Shown piece by piece: positions 54,634 to 62,653 of a stretch of 64,000 bases of DNA. The DNA comes from Microvirga roseola (GTDB lineage Bacteria > Pseudomonadota > Alphaproteobacteria > Rhizobiales > Beijerinckiaceae). The notes under the pieces were generated by a model that saw only the letters and a list, made by a program, of their open reading frames with translations, searched no databases and had not been told where the DNA came from. Made by a program: the position numbers and the translations under genes. Each line of letters starts with the position of its first letter. The stretch's first letter is position 1. The stretch is taken from contig NZ_JAJATX010000008.1 of assembly GCF_020866965.1 (NCBI RefSeq), forward strand, positions 62,001-126,000. Reading direction: 5' to 3'.

Positions 54634-55455
54634 ATGCCGCACGAAATGCAGTTCCAGAACGCCGTCGCCGTGATCACCGGGGCCACCCAGGGCCTGGGAG
54701 AAGCCATCGCCCGCCTGCTTGCCGAGCGCCGCGCCAAGGGCCTCGTGATCTGCGGGCGCAACGAGGAGCGCGGCCATGCGGTGGCGCGGGAGATTTCCGG
54801 CCAGGGCTGCCACACGGAATTCGTGCGGGCCGATCTCGAGAGCGTCGAGGAGGCGCGCCAGGTCACGGCGCGGGCGGACCATGTCTTCGGGCGCATCGAC
54901 GCCCTGGTGAACGCCGCCGGCATCACCGACCGCGGCACGATCTTCGATACGAGCCCGGAACTCTTCGACCGCATGTTCGCGGTCAATGTGCGCGCGCCGT
55001 TCTTCCTCATGCAGGAGACCGCGAAGATCATGCGGCGGGAGAGGATCGAGGGCGCGATGGTCAACATCCTGTCCATGTCGGCTCATGGCGGCCAGCCCTT
55101 CATCACCGCCTATTCCGGCTCGAAGGGCGCGCTTGCGACGCTCACCAAGAACGCCGCATTCAGCCTCATGCCCTGGCGCATCCGCGTGAACGCGCTCAAC
55201 ATCGGCTGGATGAACACGCCGGGCGAGCACCTGACCATGAAGACCTATCACGACGCGCCCGACGACTGGCTGGAGAAAGCCGTGAAGGAGCAGCCTTTCG
55301 GCCGCCTGCTGGAGCCAAGGGAGGTCGCCCGCGCGGTGGCGTTCCTCGCGAGCGCCGAATCCGGCATGATGACGGGCTCGGTGATCGATTTCGACCAGTC
55401 GGTGGCGGGCTGCTACGAGAGCGCCCCGCATCCCTCGACGCCGCCGCAATATTGA
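54634..55455 (+). CDS. Short-chain dehydrogenase/reductase (SDR)
   Basis: A 273-residue classical SDR with the cofactor motif TGATQGLG (near residue 17), the NAAG motif, and the catalytic YSGSK (Tyr-x3-Lys). The Ser is in VNILSMSAHGG. The C-terminus is extended with CYESAPHP. It is an NAD(P)(H)-dependent oxidoreductase of unknown substrate. It reads directly into the convergent methyltransferase: the two stop codons touch at 55455/55456. Confidence 0.92.
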   Translation: MPHEMQFQNAVAVITGATQGLGEAIARLLAERRAKGLVICGRNEERGHAVAREISGQGCHTEFVRADLESVEEARQVTARADHVFGRIDALVNAAGITDRGTIFDTSPELFDRMFAVNVRAPFFLMQETAKIMRRERIEGAMVNILSMSAHGGQPFITAYSGSKGALATLTKNAAFSLMPWRIRVNALNIGWMNTPGEHLTMKTYHDAPDDWLEKAVKEQPFGRLLEPREVARAVAFLASAESGMMTGSVIDFDQSVAGCYESAPHPSTPPQY

Positions 55456-56385
55456 TCACCGCTGCAGCACGCACAAAAACCCTGGAACCGGTGCGCCGCG
55501 ATCCTCCCGGATCGAGGCGCGCTCGAAGACGAGGATCGTGAAGCCGACCGTCTCCGCGAGCTCCCGCAGACAGGTCTCGCTGTGCGCATAGCGCGCATCA
55601 TGGCCCAGAACGACGCCGTCTCCCGGATGCGACTGGACCGTGAAGACGAAGAGCCCGCCGGGTTTCAGCACACGGTGCGTCTCGCGAAACACGGGTGCGA
55701 GGTCCGCCAGATAGATGAACACGTCGGCTGCGATCACGAGGTCCGCCTCGCCCTCGCCGCGACCCACGAGGAACGGCGTGAGGTGGCCCTGGTGGAGCCC
55801 CGCATAGAGCCCGCTTTGGCGGGCGCGCTCCAGCATGCGGCCTGAGAGATCCACGCCCTCCATGGTCCCGAAGGCGCCCTGCAGCGCCTTCGCCATCAGC
55901 CCGGTGCCGCAGCCGAGATCGAGCGCCCGCTCGAAATGCACGGGATGCGAGCCTGTGGCGCAGACCCGGCGAAGGGCCTCCACGATCAGGTCCGGCCCGC
56001 AATAGCCGAGGCTCTCGGTCAGATGCTTCTCGAACCGGGGGGCGTAACCATCGAAGAGCGCGCGCACATAGCCGTCGGCGATGGCCGCTCCCGGCTCGAG
56101 CGCGCCCAGCCGGGCAAGATCGATGCGCAGGCCGAGCGCATCCTCGGGCTCGAGCTCCAGCGCCTGGAGAAGCGCCGTCACGGCCTCACCCTGCGGACCC
56201 GTCATTGCCAGCGAGCGCCCCAGCAGGGCATGGGCCGCGGCGAAGCCCGGCGCGAGCTCGATCACCTGCCGCGCTAGATCGGCGGCGGCCGCGAAATCCC
56301 GCTCGTCGAAGGCGGCGCGGGCGTATTCGTAGCGGCGGTCGGCCCGAAAATCGCCGGAGGATCGGTGGGTCGCAGTCAGGGACAT
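55456..56385 (-). CDS. TPR-containing class I methyltransferase
   Basis: A 309-residue protein. The N-terminal TPR-like helical segment (about 15-100, EYARAAFDERDFAAAADLARQVIELAPGFAAAH, given here by register only) is followed by a SAM-dependent methyltransferase domain. Motif I is ALDLGCGTGLMAKAL and the acidic loop is VIAADVFIYLADL. This type often modifies small molecules or proteins; the target is unknown. The ATG at 56385 is used. The frame stays open upstream through repeats, but the extension is not protein-like. Confidence 0.85.
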   Translation of the reverse strand: MSLTATHRSSGDFRADRRYEYARAAFDERDFAAAADLARQVIELAPGFAAAHALLGRSLAMTGPQGEAVTALLQALELEPEDALGLRIDLARLGALEPGAAIADGYVRALFDGYAPRFEKHLTESLGYCGPDLIVEALRRVCATGSHPVHFERALDLGCGTGLMAKALQGAFGTMEGVDLSGRMLERARQSGLYAGLHQGHLTPFLVGRGEGEADLVIAADVFIYLADLAPVFRETHRVLKPGGLFVFTVQSHPGDGVVLGHDARYAHSETCLRELAETVGFTILVFERASIREDRGAPVPGFLCVLQR

Positions 56386-56555
56386 GGCGCTGCAATGAGC
56401 GAGGCCGGAAAGGCTGTCAATCGGGTCCGAAGAGGCCGCGATGCCGCTGCCTGGCATGACAGGCGCGGCGCGAACTCTCCTCCCCGCAGGCCTCGGGCCC
56501 TGCCCCGACCTGCTGTCTCTTGCGCAAGTCGGGAGTGACGAGCGCGACCGAAGCC

Positions 56556-56637
56556 CTCCTCCCCCTTGTGGGGAGGAGTTGGAGGTGGGGGTGTCATGGT
56601 CTGAAGCCTTGGCCCCACCCCACAATGGGGAGGGGAA
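56556..56637. repeat. Palindromic repeat, family B, copy 3 (short, intergenic)
   Basis: CTCCTCCCCCTTGTGGGGAGG opens the copy, with mirrored CCCCACAATGGGGAGGGG at its end. It is about 82 bp, half the length of the copies in genes, and has lost most of the variable middle. Confidence 0.7.
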
Positions 56638-56643
56638 TGGGCG

Positions 56644-56741
56644 TGTCATCCCCGGCGACTCGAAGAGCCGGGAAGGGGATCCATGGCAGCGCGGGAGGGT
56701 GGCTTCCCTTCCCCTCCGCTGCGCTTCGGCCGGGAATGACA
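56644..56741. repeat. Palindromic repeat, family A, copy 3 (inverted)
   Basis: A 98-bp element bounded by TGTCATCCCCGG and CGGGAATGACA. It is the reverse orientation of copies 1 and 2; its complement shows GGAGGGGAAGGGAAGCCA and GGATCCCCTTCCCGG. Confidence 0.85.
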
Positions 56742-56787
56742 CCTTCCTGCTCCCCTCGCCGTCGTCCCCGGCGTTGTTCCGGAGCAT

Positions 56788-56802
56788 GTTCTTATTTTGT
56801 TC
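56788..56802. promoter_or_regulatory. LexA (SOS) box, GTTC-N7-GTTC
   Basis: GTTC at 56788-56791, seven bases (TTATTTT), then GTTC at 56799-56802. This is the exact alphaproteobacterial LexA operator pattern. It lies just upstream of a promoter that reads toward the exonuclease and ligase genes, so those repair genes may be SOS-controlled. Confidence 0.75.
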
Positions 56803-56831
56803 TTTACTGTGGGGACAAGCTTTGCTATAAG
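56803..56831 (+). promoter_or_regulatory. Promoter next to the LexA box
   Basis: TTTACT (56803-56808) and TATAAG (56826-56831) are separated by 17 bases. LexA bound to the site just upstream would block polymerase. The start codon of the exonuclease is about 330 bases further on. Confidence 0.55.
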
Positions 56832-57164
56832 CGGATCAGATCTGCTCCACGAGGGGCGCGCTCGCGAGGCGTCGCAAGAACGGGAGCAGGCACGGTCCTG
56901 CGGGAGGGCGACACGCACGCGCTCCCGACGGGAGGCCAGTCGCATCCGGCAACGGGTGATGGACCGCCTAAAAAAGCCGTGCGCGAGGGGCCACCCGGCT
57001 CTTTCCATCTCACCCATTTCTGAGCCGGATGCCTCTCGCGCCCCCTCTTCACCCCTTCAGGCTCGGAGCCAACAGGCTCCGGGCCCGAAGGTGCTGCTCT
57101 TTTTCGGATCAGCCCCTTTGACACCCTGCCTGACATCCCTCCGGCTCTGCCTATATCCTTATCC

Positions 57165-58217
57165 ATGGCGCTGCGTTCCACCGATATCCTCACCCAGACC
57201 CCGCAAGGGCTCTACTGCCCCTTAGGCGACTTCCACATCGACCCGGTCCGTCCCGTGGAGCGGGCGCTCATCACCCATGGCCATTCGGACCATGCCCGCG
57301 CAGGCCACCGTCACGTCATGGCGACGCGGGAGACGCTGCGCATCATGGGCGTGCGCTACGGCGAGGATTTCGCGGGCACGACGCAGGAGGCGGTGCTTGG
57401 CGAGGGCCTCCGCATCGGGGATGCGGGTGTGCGTTTCACGCCCGCGGGCCATGTGCTGGGCTCGGCGCAGATTGTCATCGAGGCCGGCGGCACCCGCATC
57501 GCGGTGTCGGGCGATTACAAGCGGGCGGAAGACCCGACCTGCATGCCCTACGAGGTCGTGCCCTGCGATGTCTTCATCACGGAGGCGACCTTCGGCCTGC
57601 CCGTCTTCCGCCATCCCGACACACGGGCGGAAGTGCGAAAGCTTCTCGATTCCGTCGCCCTGTTCCCCGAGCGCGCCCACATCGTCGGCGCCTATGCACT
57701 CGGCAAGGCGCAGAGGGTCATGGCGCTGCTGCGCGAGGAAGGCTACGACCGGCCGATCCATCTCCACGGCGCCATGGAGCGCCTGACGGAGTTCTACAAG
57801 TCCGAGGGCATTCCTCTCGGCGAGACGCCGAAGGTGGTCGCGTCCGAGCGCTCGAAGCTCGCAGGCACCATCGTGATCTGCCCGCCCTCCTCCATCCAGG
57901 ACCTCTGGTCCCGCCGCTTTCCCGATCCCGTCACCTGCTTCGCCTCCGGCTGGATGCGGGTGCGGGCGCGGGCGCGGCAGAAGGGCGTGGAGCTGCCGCT
58001 CGTAATCTCCGACCATTCCGACTGGGACGACCTGTGCCGCACGATCCGGGAAACGGGGGCGGGCGAAGTCTGGGTCACGCACGGACAGGAGGACGCCCTG
58101 GTCCATTGGTGCGAGACCCGCGGCATCAAGGCGCGGCCCCTGCACATGCTGGGCTACGGCGACGAGGGCGAGGCGGAGGAGGCTCCCGCATCCGAAGACG
58201 CGGGAGGCGCGGCATGA
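57165..58217 (+). CDS. Ligase-associated DNA exonuclease (metallo-beta-lactamase fold)
   Basis: A 350-residue nuclease of the beta-CASP/Artemis-like branch, linked to ATP-dependent DNA ligases in bacteria. Metal motif THGHSDHA is at residues 37-44, with further histidines in GHVLGSA and DYKR, and the late motif SDHSDWDDL. It processes DNA ends for the partner ligase. It starts at the ATG at 57165; a close upstream TATATC box could give a leaderless transcript. It is coupled with the ligase by an ATGA overlap. Confidence 0.92.
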   Translation: MALRSTDILTQTPQGLYCPLGDFHIDPVRPVERALITHGHSDHARAGHRHVMATRETLRIMGVRYGEDFAGTTQEAVLGEGLRIGDAGVRFTPAGHVLGSAQIVIEAGGTRIAVSGDYKRAEDPTCMPYEVVPCDVFITEATFGLPVFRHPDTRAEVRKLLDSVALFPERAHIVGAYALGKAQRVMALLREEGYDRPIHLHGAMERLTEFYKSEGIPLGETPKVVASERSKLAGTIVICPPSSIQDLWSRRFPDPVTCFASGWMRVRARARQKGVELPLVISDHSDWDDLCRTIRETGAGEVWVTHGQEDALVHWCETRGIKARPLHMLGYGDEGEAEEAPASEDAGGAA

Positions 58218-60079
58218 ACCGCTTCGCCGCCTTCCTCGACCGGCTCGGCTACGAGCCGCGCCGCAACGCCAAGCTGCGGCTGCTCACCGATTACTTCAGC
58301 CGCACGCCGGACCCAGAGCGCGGCTATGCGCTGGCCGCCATGACCGGCGCGCTCATGTTCAAGGAAGCCAAGCCCGGCCTGATCCGCGGCCTCGTGGAGG
58401 AGCGCACGGACCCGGTGCTCTTCCGCATGTCCTACCATTATGTGGGCGACCTGGCGGAGACGGTGGCGCTGATCTGGCCTGCGCCGGGGCATGAGGCGGG
58501 CTTGATCCCCTCCCCCTTGCGGGGAGGGGCAGGGGTGGGGGTCGGAAAGTCGGAGCGCATCCCGAAGCTTGCTGAGAATGAAGCCCCTACAAGCGCTTCA
58601 CCTGTGGACGCCTCATCCGGTCGAACCACCCCCACCTCCACCTCCTCCCCGCAAGGGGGAGGAGAGATCGGCATCGGCCACAACAATCCTCCGCCCCATG
58701 TGCCGAGCCTCACGGAAGTCGTCGAGGCTCTGGCGACGGTCAGCAAGAGCGACCTGCCGGGCCGCATCGCTGGATGGATGGACGCCCTCGACGAGACCGG
58801 GCGCTGGGCCCTCATCAAGCTGATCACCCGGGAGCTGCGCGTCGGTGTCTCGGCGCGTCTCGCCAAGACGGCGGTGGCGCAGCTCGGGGGTGTCGAGCCC
58901 GACGAGATCGAGCTGCTCTGGCACGGGCTTGAGCCGCCATACGAAGATCTCTTCGCCTGGGTCGAAGGAAGGGGCGAGAAGCCCGAATCCGGCAACCCGG
59001 CACCATTCCGCCCGCCCATGCTCTCGCATCCGCTGGAGGAGGAGGATTTCGAGAAGCTCGACGCCGCCGACTTCCTGGCCGAGTGGAAATGGGACGGCAT
59101 CCGCCTCCAGGCCGTGGCGGGCCATGCGGGCGACGGCCGCCCCGTGCGGCGCATCTATTCGCGCACGGGCGAGGACGTCTCCCGCGCCTTCCCGGATCTC
59201 GTGGAGGCGCTTGCCTTCGAGGGGGCCATGGACGGCGAATTGCTGATCGTGCGCGAGGGCCGGGTGCAGAGCTTCAACGTGCTCCAGCAGCGCCTGAACC
59301 GGAAGGCCGTGACGCCCAAGCTCGTTGCGGAGTTCCCGGCGCACCTGCGCGTCTACGACATTCTGGCCGAGGGCGAGGAGGATCTGCGCGACCTGTCCTT
59401 CGCCGAACGGCGCAAGCGCCTGGAGGCGCTGGTCGCCCGGCTCGACGATCCGCGCATCGACCTCTCCCCCATGGTGCCGTTCGCGACCTGGGAGGACCTC
59501 GCCGCCGCGCGCTCCGACCCGGCCTCCGTCGGCGCAGGACCCGATGCGGACGCCATCGAGGGCTGCATGATCAAGCGCGCGAACAGCCCCTACCTTCCCG
59601 GCCGGCCCAAGGGCTACTGGTACAAGTGGAAGCGCGACCCGTACCTTGTCGATGCGGTGATGATGTATGGCCAGCGCGGCCACGGAAAGCGCTCGTCCTT
59701 TTACTCCGACTACACCTTCGGCGTCTGGCGCGACGGACCGGGCGGCGAGGAGCTGGTGCCGGTGGGCAAGGCCTATCACGGCTTCACCGACGAGGAGCTG
59801 GTGAAGCTCGACCGCTATGTCCGCAACCACACGGTCAATCGCTTCGGCCCGGTGCGGGAGGTGGAATACGGCAGGGACCGGGGTCTCGTGCTGGAGGTGG
59901 CCTTCGAGGGGCTGCAGCGCTCGACCCGGCACAAGTCCGGCGTTGCCATGCGCTTTCCACGGATCAACCGCATCCGCTGGGACAAGCCTGCGGCGGAGGC
60001 CGACCGGATCGAGACCCTGGAAAAGATCCTCGAGCGGGGCGAGAAGGAGATCCACCCGCTGCAGGATCAGGAGACATGA
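58214..60079 (+). CDS. ATP-dependent DNA ligase of the damage-response set, with in-frame repeat insertion
   Basis: A 621-residue ATP-dependent DNA ligase (PP_1105-like, DNA_lig_bact). The N-terminal DNA-binding domain (1-250) is interrupted at about 97-151 by a family B palindromic repeat read in frame. The adenylation motif is EWKWDGIR with nucleophile Lys292, and downstream motifs are MDGELLI, EGCMIKR and WYKWKRDP. An OB-fold ends the protein. It seals ends in the pathway with the exonuclease, helicase and PdeM. It starts within the exonuclease stop (ATGA) and ends in an ATGA overlap with yjbQ. Confidence 0.92.
   Translation: MNRFAAFLDRLGYEPRRNAKLRLLTDYFSRTPDPERGYALAAMTGALMFKEAKPGLIRGLVEERTDPVLFRMSYHYVGDLAETVALIWPAPGHEAGLIPSPLRGGAGVGVGKSERIPKLAENEAPTSASPVDASSGRTTPTSTSSPQGGGEIGIGHNNPPPHVPSLTEVVEALATVSKSDLPGRIAGWMDALDETGRWALIKLITRELRVGVSARLAKTAVAQLGGVEPDEIELLWHGLEPPYEDLFAWVEGRGEKPESGNPAPFRPPMLSHPLEEEDFEKLDAADFLAEWKWDGIRLQAVAGHAGDGRPVRRIYSRTGEDVSRAFPDLVEALAFEGAMDGELLIVREGRVQSFNVLQQRLNRKAVTPKLVAEFPAHLRVYDILAEGEEDLRDLSFAERRKRLEALVARLDDPRIDLSPMVPFATWEDLAAARSDPASVGAGPDADAIEGCMIKRANSPYLPGRPKGYWYKWKRDPYLVDAVMMYGQRGHGKRSSFYSDYTFGVWRDGPGGEELVPVGKAYHGFTDEELVKLDRYVRNHTVNRFGPVREVEYGRDRGLVLEVAFEGLQRSTRHKSGVAMRFPRINRIRWDKPAAEADRIETLEKILERGEKEIHPLQDQET
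58505..58667. repeat. Palindromic repeat, family B, copy 2, inside the ligase gene
   Basis: An approximately 163-bp copy in the same sense orientation as in the helicase. It begins CCCCTCCCCCTTGCGGGGAG and ends near CCCCGCAAGGGGGAGGAG, and it shares GTCGGAAAGTCG next to the 5' arm. It adds about 54 residues. Confidence 0.82.
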
Positions 60080-60534
60080 CCATGCCCGACATCGAGACCC
60101 TCGCCGAGGGCAGCGTGACGCGACAGGCCAGCGGGCGCCTCACGGTGGAGACCAGGGGACAGGGCTTCACCGAGATCACCGGCGCGGCGTCGCGATGGGT
60201 CGCTGGAACCGGCATCCGCGATGGCCTGCTCACCGTGTTCTGCCGCCATACCTCGGCCTCGCTCCTCATCCAGGAGAATGCCGATCCGGATGTCCGCCGG
60301 GACCTCCTCGCCGCCTTCGACCGCCTGGCTCCGCGCAATGCGGGCTATGTCCATTCCACGGAGGGGCCGGACGACATGCCGGCCCATATCCGGACCATGC
60401 TCTCGGGGAGCTCCCTCGGCATCCCGGTCGTGGAGGGACGGATGGTGCTGGGGACCTGGCAGGGCCTCTACCTCGTGGAGCACCGGGACCGGCCCCTTAG
60501 CCGCGAACTTGTTTTCCACCTGATCGGAGCGTAA
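60076..60534 (+). CDS. Secondary thiamine-phosphate synthase enzyme family (YjbQ/UPF0047)
   Basis: A 152-residue YjbQ-type protein. Motifs are FCRHTSASLLIQENADP and the C-terminal GTWQGLYLVEHRDR; these are conserved in all members. A weak thiamine-phosphate synthase side activity is reported for the family, but its cell role is unclear. It starts in the ligase stop (ATGA), so it belongs to the exonuclease-ligase transcript. Confidence 0.87.
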   Translation: MTMPDIETLAEGSVTRQASGRLTVETRGQGFTEITGAASRWVAGTGIRDGLLTVFCRHTSASLLIQENADPDVRRDLLAAFDRLAPRNAGYVHSTEGPDDMPAHIRTMLSGSSLGIPVVEGRMVLGTWQGLYLVEHRDRPLSRELVFHLIGA

Positions 60535-60672
60535 TCCACATACCGTAAGTTCCCGGATGTTGTCCCCCGGTGCTTTCCAGTAGAATGGCCGTGGTTTTCC
60601 ATTGCCGCCTTGCTATTTCATCGGGGAAGCGGCTAAGGCACTTGAAAAAGCCTCTCGTGGGAGAAGACGACA

Positions 60673-61344
60673 GTGCAGGGTCCCGCCACCACGATCATCA
60701 TCGCCGATGACCACCCCCTGTTCCGCGGTGCGCTGCGGCAGGCCATCGCCTCTTCCATGCCGCAGGCGCGCGTCATCGAGGCGAGCGGCATGGAGGACCT
60801 GAACGCGGCTCTGACCCAGGAGCGGGACGTGGACCTGATCCTGCTCGACCTCACCATGCCGGGCGTGCAGGGCTTTTCGGGCCTCATGTCCCTCCGGGCG
60901 CAGTTCCCGGAACTGCCGGTGGTCATCGTTTCCGCAACGGAAGAGCCTACCGTCATCCGCCGCGCCATGGACTTCGGCGCCTCGGGCTTCATTCCGAAAT
61001 CCATCGACACGGACAGCATCGGCGGTGCGATCCAGGCCGTACTCGACGGCGACACCTGGACCCCGCCGGACGTGGATCTTTCGGCTGCGGAAGACAAGGA
61101 AACCGCCGATCTCGTCCGCCGCCTCGGCACCCTCACCCCACAGCAGGTCCGCGTGCTGACCATGCTGTCGGAGGGACTGCTCAACAAGCAGATCGCCTAT
61201 GAGCTGGGCGTCTCGGAGGCCACCGTGAAGGCCCACGTTTCCGCCATCCTCGACAAGCTCGGCGTCGACAGCCGCACCCAGGCCGTGATCGCCGCCTCGA
61301 AGATCGGCGTCACCCAGCGCCCCTCCCCCGCCAGCGCCGATTAA
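60673..61344 (+). CDS. NarL/FixJ-type response regulator (LuxR HTH)
   Basis: A 223-residue response regulator. The receiver domain (1-125) has acidic pocket Asp12/Asp13, phospho-acceptor Asp59 (LILLDLTMPG) and the lysine in GFIPKS. The LuxR-type HTH (about 150-205) has LTPQQVRVLTMLSEGLLNKQ and VSEATVKAHVSAIL. The start is GTG 60673 after GGGAGAAG. No kinase is adjacent. The orphan NahK/ErcS'-like kinase at 33 kb is of the class that usually signals to such regulators. Its stop codon overlaps that of the convergent hydrolase gene by four bases. Confidence 0.9.
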   Translation: MQGPATTIIIADDHPLFRGALRQAIASSMPQARVIEASGMEDLNAALTQERDVDLILLDLTMPGVQGFSGLMSLRAQFPELPVVIVSATEEPTVIRRAMDFGASGFIPKSIDTDSIGGAIQAVLDGDTWTPPDVDLSAAEDKETADLVRRLGTLTPQQVRVLTMLSEGLLNKQIAYELGVSEATVKAHVSAILDKLGVDSRTQAVIAASKIGVTQRPSPASAD

Positions 61345-62282
61345 AGCGCCTCCACGAACGCATCGATCCGCGACAGGGCCTGCTCCGACATCGCGCTGTC
61401 GAAGCGGATGAAGACATGGCAGCCGCCCGGCCAGATGGCGAGCTCGGTCCGGTTGTTGGCGGCAGCCCAGCGGGAGGCCATGAAGAGGGTATCATCCAGG
61501 AGCATGTCCCGCGTGCCGACGGAAAAGAGTGCGGGCGGCAGGCCCTTGAGATCGGCATAGAGCGGAGAAACCGCGGGGTCGCGCCGGTCGAGGTTCGGAC
61601 CGCAGAAATTGTCGGCGAAAACCTTGACGCCGGGGGTGTTCAGGATGAGCGGTTCGTTGCCCCAGTTGGCGGCGCTCGGGGTCATGCTGACGTCGTAGCA
61701 GCCTGCAAAGAGGTTCGCGCCACGGAACGGGCTGAGGCCGTGCCTATCGCGCAGGCGCAGCAGGGTCAGGGCCAAAAGATGCGCTCCGGCCGACTCGCCG
61801 CCGATGAAGAGGCGCGACGTGCCGAAGCGGCTCTCCGCCTCCCGAGCAAGCCAGAGGGCCGCCGCCTCGCAATCGTCCGGGCCGGCCGGGAACGGGTGTT
61901 CGGGAGCAAGCCTGTATTCCACCGAGACCACCGCAAGGCCGCATCTGTCCGCTAAGCGGTCGAGCCAGGGGTCCTGCTCGTCGGCGGTGCCGATGGTCCA
62001 TCCGCCGCCGTGGATGTGGAGATAGGCTCCGCGAGGATTGTCCGGGGCGATGATCCGCAAGGGGATCGGCCCGCCCGGGCCGTCGATGGCGATCGTTTTG
62101 GCCCTGAGGCTGAAAGGCAGGGGCGGAAAAATCCCTGCGCCCTTGCGGCGGTTCTCCCGGATGAGGGCGGGGGGAGCCTCCCAGTAGCGCCCCATGCCGG
62201 AGAGCTTCGCCACGATGTCCGCATTCTGAGCACGGATCTCGTCGCTGATGGCTGCGGGGTCGAAAAGCGCTGGATCGATCAT
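61341..62282 (-). CDS. Alpha/beta hydrolase (HSL-type esterase)
   Basis: A 313-residue hormone-sensitive-lipase-like esterase. The oxyanion motif HGGGW occurs in the AYLHIHGGGWTIGTADE region, the nucleophile serine is in FIGGESAGAHL, and the acid and histidine are in the C-terminal third (PPALFSVGTRD, WPGGCHVF). It hydrolyses small esters or amides; the substrate is unknown. The ATG at 62282 is preferred; an open extension to 62333 adds only 17 residues. Confidence 0.9.
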   Translation of the reverse strand: MIDPALFDPAAISDEIRAQNADIVAKLSGMGRYWEAPPALIRENRRKGAGIFPPLPFSLRAKTIAIDGPGGPIPLRIIAPDNPRGAYLHIHGGGWTIGTADEQDPWLDRLADRCGLAVVSVEYRLAPEHPFPAGPDDCEAAALWLAREAESRFGTSRLFIGGESAGAHLLALTLLRLRDRHGLSPFRGANLFAGCYDVSMTPSAANWGNEPLILNTPGVKVFADNFCGPNLDRRDPAVSPLYADLKGLPPALFSVGTRDMLLDDTLFMASRWAAANNRTELAIWPGGCHVFIRFDSAMSEQALSRIDAFVEAL

Positions 62283-62377
62283 GCCGGCCTCGGATGGGTT
62301 GCGTTCGTCATCGACCCTTGCGATGAAGCACACGCCAATGCGCAGGTCCAGTTACGCTTTCTGACGAGATTGAGGAT

Positions 62378-62638
62378 ATGTCCAACCTGAACCGGTTTCT
62401 CGGCGGCTCCCCCGGCACTGTGCTGGCGAAGCTGATCTTCCTGTCCCTGCTCGTCGGCGCCTTCATGGCGTTTCTCGATATCACGCCGGTCGGGCTGATC
62501 GAGGGCCTCTTCAACTGGCTCGCCTCGATCCTGGACCTCAGCTTCGAGACCGTGAAGGAGGTCGGGCTCTGGATCCTCTACGGCGCCGTCATCGTCGTGC
62601 CGCTCTGGCTCATCTCCCGCCTGCTCAGCCGGCGCTGA
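62378..62638 (+). CDS. DUF6460 domain-containing small membrane protein
   Basis: An 86-residue membrane protein with two hydrophobic segments (VLAKLIFLSLLVGAFMAFL and VGLWILYGAVIVVPLWLISR). The pattern matches the DUF6460 family of Rhizobiales, of unknown function. It starts at ATG 62378 and is followed by the MATE gene after 15 bases, so they are probably cotranscribed. Confidence 0.75.
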   Translation: MSNLNRFLGGSPGTVLAKLIFLSLLVGAFMAFLDITPVGLIEGLFNWLASILDLSFETVKEVGLWILYGAVIVVPLWLISRLLSRR

Positions 62639-62653
62639 TCGTCGAGGATCGTG

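Larger units (their letters stand above)
56386..57164. other. Repeat-filled intergenic region, 779 bases
   Basis: It holds family B copy 3 (56556-56637), family A copy 3 (56644-56741), a LexA box and promoter at 56788-56831, and an inverted repeat CGGAGCC/GGCTCCG near 57064. Short open frames on both strands are not convincing. The last 330 bases could be a leader or a small RNA. Confidence 0.6.

Noticed and set aside
56386-56787. Upstream extension of the methyltransferase frame through repeats
   Set aside because: The translation is of palindromic repeats and lacks protein-like sequence; the ATG at 56385 fits the domain.
56646-57017. A 123-codon minus-strand frame across repeat A3 and the LexA box
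   Set aside because: Its codons are mainly repeat sequence, and it crosses a promoter.
51256-58667. Possible intein or protein-splicing element in helicase and ligase
   Set aside because: The inserts are only about 55 residues with mirrored hairpin DNA arms and no splicing-junction residues; a palindromic repeat explains them better.
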